From positions 744,001 through 808,000 of the forward strand of contig CAWBJW010000001.1 of the NCBI GenBank assembly GCA_963789255.1: a DNA stretch of 64,000 bases. The letters run 5' to 3'. The notes below the pieces were generated by a model. The model made no database searches. It was not told the DNA's origin and saw nothing but the letters and a program-made list of their open reading frames with translations. This document shows positions 56,991 through 64,000 of this stretch, in pieces (positions within the stretch are counted from its first letter, which is position 1; each line of letters begins with the position of its first letter). A program made the translations under genes and the position numbers. The DNA is from DATARH01 sp963789255 (GTDB lineage Bacteria; Pseudomonadota; Alphaproteobacteria; ATCC43930; CGMCC-115725).

Positions 56991-58343
56991 ATGGCCGATC
57001 AACCTGCTGCCGGCAATCCGATCCTGCCAACCCGCGGCGGTGCTGCCGGGTCGCATGACGTAGCTCTGATCCCGCCGGCGCGGGTTCCTGGCGAGTTTAT
57101 CCCGCGCCCTGCGATGCCCGCCGCCGCAGCGGGGCAGCCCATTGTTGACGTGCCGCCGCTGGTCGAGCCGATCGGGTTTGCCGACACGCTCGCCGACGCA
57201 CGACCAACTGCAGCCGGCCAGCGCCCGGTGCGGCGGAGGTTTCTGCCGCCGGTGTCGCCGACTCCCGCTTTCGCAGCGCCTGATCGATCGCCGGCGCACG
57301 ATGTCCGGCCGCGGGTTGCGGCACGCCCGCAACTCGTGCTGTTGCCGGACCCGGAAGTTCAGCCGGCAATTCTGCCCGAATCACCGCAACCGCTCGGCCG
57401 GCCATCGCCGGGAGCCGGCGCCGCGGCGCCTCCTGCCAATCCCCGCCGCTGGCGCCAGCGAGTGGCCGTCGGCGCCGGGGTCGCCGCCGCGCTCGCCCTC
57501 GCCGTGGCATTCGAGGTCGGGCCAAGCGCCGATTGGTCAAGCCGGCTGCGCGGGGCGATCCTGCAAATCTTCGCCGGATCGCCGGCCCTCCCGAGCTCCG
57601 CCGGCCCGCCGGCCGACCCGGCTCGGCGGGTCGCCTACTATACCGACCGCGCCAGGGCGGGCGATGCCGTCGCCCAGCTCGCGCTGGCGATTCTTTACGC
57701 CAAGGGCGAAGGCGTAGCACAGAACTACACGACCGCCGCCCATTGGTTTCGCGGCGCGGCCGAAAAAGGCGTAGCGCGGGCGCAATACGATCTCGGCGTC
57801 CTTTACGAAACCGGCCGCGGTATGCCGGTCAACTATACTCAGGCGGCGGCGTGGTACCGCAAGGCGGCCGAGCAGAACCATCCTCTGGCGCAGTATAACC
57901 TTGCGGTCGCGTTCACCAAAGGGCAGGGCGTGCGCCGCGACCCCTTCGAAGCCGCGGTCTGGTACCATCGCGCCGCGGCCCAAGGCGTCGTCGCGGCGAT
58001 GGTCAATCTCGCAATCCTTTATGAGCGCGGCGAAGGCATCGCTGCCTCGGCGGTCAACGCCTATGCCTGGTACCGTGCCGCCGCGCGGCGCGGCAGCGGG
58101 CCGGCGGAACAGCGCGCCGACGAGTTGTTGCAGGCGTTCTCACCATTGGACCAGACGCGCGCGGAGACGAAGGTGGCTGACGTTGCCGCCTCGATCCATG
58201 ACGCGGTTGGTGCGCGCGCGCGGCTCGCGGCCCAGAGCGTGCCGGCGGCAACCGACGCTGCGCCCGCACCGGTGCTGAAATCCGGGATCGAGAACGGATC
58301 GAATTCGCCGCCGGGCGGCGACACCGAAGCCGAAAACCCCTAG
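56991..58343 (+). CDS. Sel1-repeat membrane-anchored protein
   Basis: The 450-residue protein has a Pro/Ala-rich N-terminal half of about 155 residues, one membrane helix at about 158-176 (VAVGAGVAAALALAVAFEV), and about four Sel1/TPR-like repeats (about residues 220-365), such as AQLALAILYAKGEGVAQNY, AQYDLGVLYETGRGMPVNY and AQYNLAVAFTKGQGVRRDP. The C-terminus is Ala-rich and low complexity. Sel1 repeats mediate protein-protein contacts; in alphaproteobacteria related proteins act in polarity and exopolysaccharide control, but no specific function can be given. Confidence 0.8.
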   Translation: MADQPAAGNPILPTRGGAAGSHDVALIPPARVPGEFIPRPAMPAAAAGQPIVDVPPLVEPIGFADTLADARPTAAGQRPVRRRFLPPVSPTPAFAAPDRSPAHDVRPRVAARPQLVLLPDPEVQPAILPESPQPLGRPSPGAGAAAPPANPRRWRQRVAVGAGVAAALALAVAFEVGPSADWSSRLRGAILQIFAGSPALPSSAGPPADPARRVAYYTDRARAGDAVAQLALAILYAKGEGVAQNYTTAAHWFRGAAEKGVARAQYDLGVLYETGRGMPVNYTQAAAWYRKAAEQNHPLAQYNLAVAFTKGQGVRRDPFEAAVWYHRAAAQGVVAAMVNLAILYERGEGIAASAVNAYAWYRAAARRGSGPAEQRADELLQAFSPLDQTRAETKVADVAASIHDAVGARARLAAQSVPAATDAAPAPVLKSGIENGSNSPPGGDTEAENP

Positions 58344-58380
58344 CCGGCAAGCCGGGCAGGGAGCATGGTGTGGAGGAATG

Positions 58381-58578
58381 ATGGCAATTTCGACCCCCTC
58401 GCGCGAACCCGACCAGGTGCCGGTCAACGACTACCATGTCGATCGCGAAACCGGGCAAATAACGCGGCCGGCCACCCACCGTGTGTTGGCCATCGCGAAC
58501 GGCGTGCTACTGGTCATCCTGGCGGTAGTCTCTTTCGCCTTGTTCTGGGTCGTGGCGACCCTGCTCGGGATCGTATAA
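58381..58578 (+). CDS. small single-helix membrane protein
   Basis: The 65-residue protein has a polar N-terminus (PDQVPVNDYHVDRETGQITRP) and one C-terminal membrane helix (VLLVILAVVSFALFWVVATLLG). GGAGGA lies just upstream; ATG 58378 is the other possible start. I do not recognise the family. It follows the Sel1 gene by 37 bases and may be cotranscribed. Confidence 0.6.
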   Translation: MAISTPSREPDQVPVNDYHVDRETGQITRPATHRVLAIANGVLLVILAVVSFALFWVVATLLGIV

Positions 58579-58628
58579 TACCGAAGTCTCAATGTCTTGA
58601 TCCCTGGCTGGCGTTATTTTGAATTGTT

Positions 58629-58702
58629 ATCCCGGCGAAGGCCGGGACCCACTGATCCGCTGACGAGACAGTTGAACGGTGGGTCCCGGCCTGCGCCGGG
58701 AT
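58629..58702. repeat. family C-like palindrome downstream of the small membrane gene
   Basis: Arms ATCCCGGCGAAGGCCGGGAC and GTCCCGGCCTGCGCCGGGAT, extended by CCA/TGG, form a long hairpin around a centre of about 28 bases. This repeat type is frequent in alphaproteobacteria. It lies in the 237-base gap before moeA, which holds no gene I can see. Confidence 0.75.
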
Positions 58703-58815
58703 GACAGCATTATTGTATGCCGGAATAGCCCGGCCAAGGCTCAGGAACTCAAAGTGGATCGACTCCGGTATAAGGCGCCCGGCGGTCAGCGAGCGAGCAG
58801 CGGCTGCGCCACCAG

Positions 58816-60030
58816 CTACAGCGGCACGGCGCCGCCGGGGAACGGGATGATCGGCACCTCGCTGCCGGCGGCGAGGGCCGACGCGTGCGGCGGGCGCATC
58901 ACCAGACAATCGGAGGCCGCCAGCGGCCGCATCATCGAGCTGTCCTGGACCTCGAAGGGGACGGCTTCGAGCACCCCGTCTGCGGCACGCACCAGCCGGG
59001 CGCGTAAATAATCCTGACGGCGGTCGTTCTGCTTGACGGCAACCCCGAGCCGCGCGGTTGCCGGAGCCTCGGCCGCTTCGGGAACCCCGCTCAGCTTGTC
59101 GATTGCCGGCTTGAGGAACAGGAGCGAGCAGACCAGCGTCGAGACCGGGTTGCCGGGGAGCCCCAGCATCGGCGTGCCGCGGTAATGCCCGACCATCAGC
59201 GGCTTTCCCGGGCGCATCGCGATTTCCCAGAAATCGATGTCGAGCCCGTCTTCGCTCAAGACGCCGCGGACCAGATCGTGCTCGCCGACCGAGACGCCGC
59301 CGGTCGTCACGAACAGATCGACGCCACGGGCCGCCGCCGCGATCCGGCGCAGCGCATCGGGGTCGTCGGGGGCGTTGCCGACGAGGACCGGAACGCCGCC
59401 GCAGGCCGTGACAAAGGCGGCGAGCGCCAGGGCGTTGGAGCTGACGATCTGGTGCGGCCCGATCGGGTCCCCCGGCATGACGATCTCGTCGCCGGTCAAC
59501 AGGATAGCGACAAGCGGCCGGCGGTGCACGAACAGCCACGGCCGGTTCATCGCCGCGGCGAGGCCGATGTCGCGTGGGCTGAGCCGCCTTCCGGCGACTA
59601 GCAGCACCTCGCCCTCGGCGAAATCGAGACCGGCGCGGCGGACATAGCGGCCGCGCGGCGCGCCCTCGCGCAGCTCGACCCGATCGCCGTGGCGCTCGGT
59701 GTCTTCCTGGATGACGATCGTGTCGGCGCCCTCCGGCAACGGCGCGCCGGTGAAGATGCGCGCCGCTTCGCCAGGCCCCAGGATGCCGCCAAAACCGGCA
59801 CCGGCCGGGATCTCGGCGACAATGCGCAGGCTGACCGGGATATGGTTGAGATCGTCGGCGCGCACGGCATAGCCGTCCATCGCCGAGACCGCGAACGGCG
59901 GCTGGGTCCGCCTCGCCGCGACATCCTCGGCGAGCACCCGGCCAATGCCTTCGGCGATCGACACCTGCTCGGCCGGCAGGGCTTCGAGCGGCATCAGCAG
60001 CCGCGCCAGGGCTTCTTCAACCGAGATCAT
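58816..60030 (-). CDS. moeA: molybdopterin molybdenumtransferase MoeA
   Basis: The 404-residue enzyme inserts molybdate into adenylylated molybdopterin. Visible are VSAMDGYAVRADD, IFTGAPLPEGADTIVIQED, the MoCF-domain LLTGDEIVMPG, VTTGGVSVGEHD, MRPGKPLMVG and LGLPGNPVSTLVC. ATG 60030 matches the family start and lies five bases from the moaC stop. It closes the trpD-trpC-moaC-moeA operon. Confidence 0.95.
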   Translation of the reverse strand: MISVEEALARLLMPLEALPAEQVSIAEGIGRVLAEDVAARRTQPPFAVSAMDGYAVRADDLNHIPVSLRIVAEIPAGAGFGGILGPGEAARIFTGAPLPEGADTIVIQEDTERHGDRVELREGAPRGRYVRRAGLDFAEGEVLLVAGRRLSPRDIGLAAAMNRPWLFVHRRPLVAILLTGDEIVMPGDPIGPHQIVSSNALALAAFVTACGGVPVLVGNAPDDPDALRRIAAAARGVDLFVTTGGVSVGEHDLVRGVLSEDGLDIDFWEIAMRPGKPLMVGHYRGTPMLGLPGNPVSTLVCSLLFLKPAIDKLSGVPEAAEAPATARLGVAVKQNDRRQDYLRARLVRAADGVLEAVPFEVQDSSMMRPLAASDCLVMRPPHASALAAGSEVPIIPFPGGAVPL

Positions 60031-60034
60031 AGGT

Positions 60035-60514
60035 TCAGGTCCCTTGAGCCTCGTAATCGCCGGATCTACCACCGGATTTGCGTAAGAGACGCAGATCCGT
60101 CACAACCATCGCGCGATCGATCGCCTTGCACATGTCATAGATGGTCAACGCAGCAATGGCGGCGGCGGTCAGCGCCTCCATCTCGACCCCGGTGCGGCCT
60201 CGGAGGCGGCAGGTCGCGGTGATCTCGACGCAAGATCGCTCGGCGTCAAGGGCCAGCTCGACCGCAACCGAAGTCAATGCCAGCGGGTGGCATAAGGGGA
60301 TCAGCTCGGCGGTGCGTTTTGCCGCCATGATCCCGGCGAGGCGCGCGACCGCGAGCACATCGCCTTTGGCCACCTCGCCGGCGCGGATCCGCGCCAAGGT
60401 TTCGGGCTGCATGACGACCCGCGCGCCGGCGACCGCGACCCTCTCGGTCTCGGCCTTGTCGGAGACATCGACCATCCGGGCGCGGCCTTCGATATCGGTG
60501 TGGGTCAGGTCGGG
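60035..60514 (-). CDS. moaC: MoaC (cyclic pyranopterin monophosphate synthase), continuous with trpC
   Basis: The ~159-residue MoaC part begins PDLTHTDIEGRARMVDVSDK and contains MAAKRTAELIPLCHPLALT (key Lys/His), CRLRGRTGVEMEALTAA and TIYDMCKAIDR. It converts the MoaA product into cyclic pyranopterin. There is no stop after trpC and no Met, Val(GTG) or Leu(TTG) start at the expected place: the frame runs straight from the end of TrpC (ATRQLLRL) into MoaC. It is either a true TrpC-MoaC fusion or has an unrecognised internal start. Confidence 0.88.
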   Translation of the reverse strand, partial: PDLTHTDIEGRARMVDVSDKAETERVAVAGARVVMQPETLARIRAGEVAKGDVLAVARLAGIMAAKRTAELIPLCHPLALTSVAVELALDAERSCVEITATCRLRGRTGVEMEALTAAAIAALTIYDMCKAIDRAMVVTDLRLLRKSGGRSGDYEAQGT

Positions 60515-61304
60515 AAGGCGCAGCAGCTGGCGCGTCGCCGCCGCGACATCGCCCGATCGCATCAACAACTCGCCGACGAGGAAGCAGCGCGCGCCGCTTG
60601 CCGCGAGCCGGTCGAGGTCGGCCGGGTTGGAGATGCCGCTTTCGCCGACGATGATGCGGTCGGGCGGCACCAGCGGCGCGAGCTTCTCTGCCGTATGAAG
60701 ATCTACCTTCAACGTTTTGAGATCGCGATTGTTGATGCCGATCATCCGGGCATCGAGACGGAGCGCGCGGTCAAGCTCGACAGCGTCATGGACTTCGACC
60801 AACACATCAAGTCCGAGTTCGGCCGCGGCGGCAGCGAGGTCGCGCGCCGCGCCATCGTCGAGCGCGGCCATGATCAGCAGGATGCAATCGGCGCCAAGCA
60901 CCCGGCTCTCAACCACCTGATAGGGGTCGAGGATGAAATCCTTGCGCAGCACCGGCAGCGCGCAGGCGGCGCGCGCCATCCGCAGATCGTCGTCGCTGCC
61001 CTGGAAATACGGCGTGTCGGTCAATACCGAGAGGCAGGCGGCGCCGCCTGCCTGATAGGCTTGGGCCAAGGCCGCCGGGTCGAAATCGGCGCGGATCAGG
61101 CCGCGGCTCGGCGAGGCCTTTTTGATCTCGGCGATCAGGCCGTAGCGCCCCTGTGTCACCTGGCGTTCGAGCGATGCCGCGAAGGGCCGCACCGGCGGCG
61201 CCTCGGCAAGCTGCGCCCGCAATTCCGACTCCGGTCGCGCTTCCTTGCGCCGCGCGACATGGGCCCGCTTCTCGGCGCAGATCTCCGGCGAGGACGTCAG
61301 CCAC
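60515..61304 (-). CDS. trpC: indole-3-glycerol phosphate synthase, frameshifted at the start and continuous with moaC
   Basis: The ~263-residue TIM-barrel enzyme closes the indole ring in tryptophan synthesis. GTG 61304 overlaps the trpD stop and opens with ADVLA; one surplus base near 61284-61290 then shifts the frame, and the expected EICAEKRAHVARRKEAR continues. Core motifs are IAEIKKASPSRG, SVLTDTPYFQGSDDDL, LRKDFILDPYQV, ADCILLIMAALDD, IGINNRDLKT and VGESGIS. The C-terminus MRSGDVAAATRQLLRL passes without stop into MoaC. Confidence 0.9.
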
Positions 61305-62337
61305 CGCCGCTCCCCTCGTTGGTCGCGGCGACCAGCCGGTCGAGCACCTGCTGCGCCGCGCCGCTGTCGATCGCCCGCGCCGCCATTTCAGCCCCGTCGC
61401 GCAGACTCTCGACGCGGCCCGCCACGATCAGCGCGCCGGCGCTGTTGAGCAGCACGACATCGCGCAGCGGTCCGCGGGCGCCGCCCAATAACTCGCGCAT
61501 CAGCGCGGCGTTGTGCGCCGGCTCGCCTCCCTTCAGGTCTTCGATCCGCGCCGGCTTGAGACCGGCTTCCTCGGGCACGATTTCGAATTCGATCACCCTG
61601 CCGTCCTTGTACTCGGCAACTTTTGTCACGCCAGCGGTGGTCAGCTCGTCGATGCCGGAGCCGTGCACGACCCAGGCGCGCTCGGCGCCGAGCCGGCCCA
61701 GCACCTCGGCCATCGGCACCACCCACTCCGGCGCGAACACGCCGACCAGCTGGCGCCGCGTCCCGGCCGGGTTCGACAGCGGCCCCAACAGGTTGAAGAT
61801 CGTGCGGGTGCCGAGCTCGACGCGGGTCGGCCCGACATGGCGCATCGCGCTGTGATGGCGCGGCGCCATCAGAAAACAGAAGCCGATCTCCCACAGACAG
61901 CGGCGCACAATCGCCATGTCGGCGTCGATATTGACGCCGAGCGCCGTCAGCACGTCGGCCGCCCCCGAGCGAGACGAGAACGCGCGGTTGCCGTGCTTGG
62001 CGACCGGCACGCCGCAGCCGGCGACGACGAGCGCGCTGGCGGTCGAGATGTTGAACGTGCCAGCGGCGTCGCCGCCGGTGCCGACGGTGTCGATCGTGCC
62101 GGGCGGGGCGTCGATCGCCAGCGCCTTGGCGCGCATAATGCGCGCCGCGCCGGTGATCTCGTCGACGCTCTCGCCGCGCACCCGAAGCGCCATCAACAGC
62201 GCCCCCATCTGCGACGGGGTGGCGTTGCCGCTCATGATGATGTCGAACGCCGCCTCGGCCTCGCTTTCGGACAGCGTCCGCCCGGCCGCCACCTCTGCCA
62301 GCAGCGGGCGCAGATCGCTGATCGCCGCGGTGCTCAT
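61297..62337 (-). CDS. trpD: anthranilate phosphoribosyltransferase
   Basis: The 346-residue enzyme transfers phosphoribose to anthranilate. It has the PRPP loop DTVGTGGDAAGTFNISTASA, VAKHGNRAFSSRSGAADVLTALGVNID, LGPLSNPAGTRRQLVGVFA and WVVHGSGIDELT. trpD opens the minus-strand operon; no trpG precedes it, which agrees with the glutaminase domain being fused to trpE, as in rhizobia. An AAGGG site lies about ten bases before ATG 62337. Confidence 0.96.
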   Translation of the reverse strand: MSTAAISDLRPLLAEVAAGRTLSESEAEAAFDIIMSGNATPSQMGALLMALRVRGESVDEITGAARIMRAKALAIDAPPGTIDTVGTGGDAAGTFNISTASALVVAGCGVPVAKHGNRAFSSRSGAADVLTALGVNIDADMAIVRRCLWEIGFCFLMAPRHHSAMRHVGPTRVELGTRTIFNLLGPLSNPAGTRRQLVGVFAPEWVVPMAEVLGRLGAERAWVVHGSGIDELTTAGVTKVAEYKDGRVIEFEIVPEEAGLKPARIEDLKGGEPAHNAALMRELLGGARGPLRDVVLLNSAGALIVAGRVESLRDGAEMAARAIDSGAAQQVLDRLVAATNEGSGGG

Positions 62338-62412
62338 CGGGATGTGCCCTTTGTCATGCCTCCTATATATCAGCCTCCGCCGTCGGACGGAAACCGGGGC
62401 GCGCTGCCGCGG

Positions 62413-62441
62413 TTGCGATGTCTCGGCTTGGCTGCTACAGT
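62413..62441 (+). promoter_or_regulatory. trp leader promoter
   Basis: TTGCGA (62413-62418) and TACAGT (62436-62441) are spaced by exactly 17 bases. Counting six to eight bases from the -10 end puts the transcription start at about 62447-62449, which is the ATG of the leader peptide. Known S. meliloti trpL mRNA is leaderless in the same way. Confidence 0.6.
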
Positions 62442-62448
62442 GCCGGCC

Positions 62449-62493
62449 ATGAGCATGTGCCCGCGTTCAGCCAATTGGTGGTGGCCCGTCTAA
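62449..62493 (+). CDS. trpL: trp operon leader peptide with three consecutive Trp codons
   Basis: Fourteen codons encode MSMCPRSANWWWPV. The three TGG codons (62476-62484) lie five codons before the end. There is no room for a ribosome site between the predicted transcription start and ATG, so initiation is probably leaderless. Ribosome stalling at the Trp codons when tryptophan is scarce would favour the antiterminator downstream. Rhizobial TrpL peptides are also 14 residues with WWW. This gene is far too short for usual gene calling. Confidence 0.85.
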   Translation: MSMCPRSANWWWPV

Positions 62494-62560
62494 CCCGGGC
62501 GGCCAACGATTTCCCGTAGTTGCATAGGCCGCCTCGGAGCACCGGGCGGCCTTCGCATTT
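62494..62560 (+). terminator. trp attenuator (terminator with competing antiterminator)
   Basis: The terminator stem AGGCCGCC (62526-62533) pairs perfectly with GGCGGCCT (62545-62552) and is followed by the moderately T-rich TCGCATTT. The antiterminator is GGCGGCC (62498-62504), which can pair with GGCCGCC (62527-62533) and so blocks the terminator. A pause stem can form between TGGCCCG (62482-62488), which includes the third Trp codon, and CGGG...CCA (62496-62505). This is the classical three-way arrangement. Confidence 0.8.
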
Positions 62561-62614
62561 AGAGCGCGACGGCTCGAGGGACCTCCGAGGCGACCATTAC
62601 CCGGAGGGACCTTC

Positions 62615-64000
62615 GTGCAGCGCACCAGCTACGAAACCAAGGGCGGCATCCGCATCGATCGCGAGATCGTCGCGCAGCCTTACAGCCCGGCCGACACCGA
62701 GCTCGCCGAGCGGCTCGACCGCCAGCGCGGCGTGCTGTTCTCGTCGAGCTTCGAGTTTCCCGGCCGCTATACGCGCTGGGACATGGGTTTTGTCGACCCG
62801 CCGCTGGTGCTGACCGCGCGCAGCCGCGGCTTTGCCATCGAGGCGCTCAACGAGCGCGGGCGCCTTTTGCTCGGCGCGGTCGGCGACCATCTGGCCGATT
62901 TGCCGGCGGCCGACATCCGGCACGCCGGCATTGACCGCATCGACGGCGAGATCCGCGAGAGCACCACCCGCTTTCCGGAGGAAGAGCGCAGCCGCCAGCC
63001 CAGCGTGTTCTCGGTGCTGCGCGCTCTCGGCGAGCTGTTCGCGAGCCCGGATGACCAAGATCCTGGGGACGAGCATCTCGGGCTCTACGGCGCGTTCGGC
63101 TACGATCTGGTGTTCCAGTTCGAGCCGATCCGCCTCAGGCTGCCGCGCCCGGCCGATCAGCGCGACCTCGTGCTGTATCTGCCCGACGAGATCCTGATCG
63201 TCGATCACATGCGGCAGCAGGCAGCGCTCCATCGCTATGAGTTCGAGGTCGCCGGCCGCTCCACAGCAGGCCTGCCGCGCGCGACACCGCCGGCACCCTA
63301 TCGGCTGGGCCGGGCCGTGTCGCCGCCACCCGAAAGCGATCATGGGCCGGGCGAATACGCCGCGCTGGTTCGGCGCGCCAAGGAATCCTTCGTCCGCGGC
63401 GATTTGTTCGAGGTCGTCCCCGGCCAGCTCTTCGCCACGCCGTGCGCCGACATGCCGAGCACCGTCTTCCATCGGCTTCGCCAGGCCAACCCGGCACCCT
63501 ATGGCGCGCTGATCAATCTCGGCGAGGGCGAGTTTCTGGTGGCCGCCTCGCCCGAGATGTTTGTGCGGGTCGAGGGAAGGCGCATCGAGACGTGTCCGAT
63601 CAGCGGCACGATCGCGCGCGGCCATGACGCGATCGAAGACGCCGACCGCATCCTCGAGCTGCTCAACTCGAAAAAGGACGAGAGCGAATTGACGATGTGC
63701 ACCGATGTCGACCGCAACGACAAGTCGCGGGTGTGCGTCGCCGGCAGCGTCAAGGTGATCGGGCGGCGCCAGATCGAGATGTATTCGCGCCTCATTCATA
63801 CCGTCGACCACGTCGAGGGCGAGTTGCGCCCCGAATTCGACGCGCTCGACGGGTTTTTGAGCCATGCCTGGGCGGTGACGGTGACCGGGGCGCCGAAGCT
63901 CTGGGCGATCCGCTTCATCGAAGAGGAGGAGCGCTCGCCGCGCCGCTGGTACGGCGGCGCGATCGGCCGCATCACCTTCGACGGCAACATGAACACCGGC
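62615..64000 (+). CDS. trpE: anthranilate synthase TrpE(G), N-terminal 462 residues
   Basis: The gene starts at GTG 62615, with GGAGG eight bases upstream, and runs off the window. The product starts QRTSYETKGGIRI and shows the regulatory N-terminal motif SSSFEFPGRYTRWD, then the chorismate-binding core: ASPEMFVRVEG, CPISGTIARG, MCTDVDRNDKSRVC, YSRLIHTVDHVEGEL and AVTVTGAPKLWAI. Sequence and context match the rhizobial fused TrpE-TrpG. The glutamine amidotransferase half is beyond the edge, so fusion is inferred, supported by the absence of trpG before trpD. It makes anthranilate from chorismate and is controlled by the attenuator upstream. Confidence 0.93.
   Translation, partial: MQRTSYETKGGIRIDREIVAQPYSPADTELAERLDRQRGVLFSSSFEFPGRYTRWDMGFVDPPLVLTARSRGFAIEALNERGRLLLGAVGDHLADLPAADIRHAGIDRIDGEIRESTTRFPEEERSRQPSVFSVLRALGELFASPDDQDPGDEHLGLYGAFGYDLVFQFEPIRLRLPRPADQRDLVLYLPDEILIVDHMRQQAALHRYEFEVAGRSTAGLPRATPPAPYRLGRAVSPPPESDHGPGEYAALVRRAKESFVRGDLFEVVPGQLFATPCADMPSTVFHRLRQANPAPYGALINLGEGEFLVAASPEMFVRVEGRRIETCPISGTIARGHDAIEDADRILELLNSKKDESELTMCTDVDRNDKSRVCVAGSVKVIGRRQIEMYSRLIHTVDHVEGELRPEFDALDGFLSHAWAVTVTGAPKLWAIRFIEEEERSPRRWYGGAIGRITFDGNMNTG

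Noticed and set aside
62338..62400. A mini-frame M-T-K-G-T-S-R just before trpD as a second leader peptide
   Set aside because: Its ATG is only one base from the AGGAGG, it has no Trp codon, and no attenuator stems follow.

Overview
The window is high-GC DNA (roughly two-thirds G+C by eye) from an alphaproteobacterium. The best pointers are conserved gene neighbourhoods of that class: dusB-ntrB-ntrC-ntrY-ntrX-dat-hfq-hflX-mazG, pdhA-pdhB-pdhC-lpd-lipA-coq10 with a lipoyl domain fused to the E1 beta subunit, fused ispDF, tpiA-secG-pyrG-kdsA-eno-ftsB, and trpD-trpC-moaC-moeA opposite a rhizobial-type trpE(G). Palindromic intergenic repeats of types common in Hyphomicrobiales and Rhodospirillales are plentiful. 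No species can be named from this alone.

Layout. 1-8350: end of a DegP-type protease, serB (minus), miaA, then ilvB, ilvH and ilvC with a foreign-looking membrane gene between ilvH and ilvC, and glgA. 8400-13360 is the most accessory stretch: a decayed DUF4160/DUF2442 pair, a formyltransferase-type enzyme, an AroQ-fold protein without its usual catalytic residues, a TauD-type dioxygenase, an MFS exporter and a 37-residue membrane peptide. 13401-21740: cell-wall and replication genes (mltB-type, rlpA, dac, tmk, holB, metG, tatD, a metallo-beta-lactamase-fold hydrolase). 21765-24467: an acetyltransferase, a truncated dinD, a GFA-domain protein, mazG. 24626-35211 (minus): hflX, hfq, a HAD phosphatase, a D-amino-acid aminotransferase, both nitrogen two-component systems NtrYX and NtrBC, and dusB. 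35390-38783 (plus): ispDF, pgpA, cinA, a Rieske oxygenase. 38794-52073 (minus): coq10, lipA, lpdA, pdhC, pdhB, pdhA, ftsB, eno, kdsA, pyrG, secG, tpiA. 52217-58578: ppiD, a MaoC dehydratase, a phosphoesterase, a VOC protein, a fatty acid hydroxylase, a Sel1-repeat protein and a small membrane protein. 58816-62337 (minus): moeA, trpC-moaC, trpD. 62413-64000: trp promoter, leader peptide, attenuator and trpE, cut by the window edge.

How it works together. Most genes are core metabolism: branched-chain amino acids, the pyruvate dehydrogenase complex with its lipoate supply and E3, lower glycolysis, CTP and KDO synthesis, isoprenoid precursors, tryptophan and molybdopterin synthesis, and nitrogen sensing with Hfq.

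Points of special interest. (1) trpE is preceded by a 14-codon leader with three Trp codons, probably translated from the first transcribed base, and a terminator/antiterminator, closely resembling the Sinorhizobium trpL system. (2) trpC reads through into moaC with no stop. (3) The same ~49-bp palindromic element lies inside the pdhC linker and at the 3' end of dusB, read in different frames. (4) tmk and pgpA lack a well-placed ATG, GTG or TTG and seem to start at CTG in CTGA overlaps. (5) At least a dozen single-base frameshifts fall in otherwise intact and often essential genes (degP, holB, metG, a HAD phosphatase, lipA, ftsB, ppiD, trpC). Draft-quality consensus errors are the simplest explanation, so gene breakage here should be read with caution. 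I saw no tRNA, rRNA, CRISPR array, IS transposase or phage genes.
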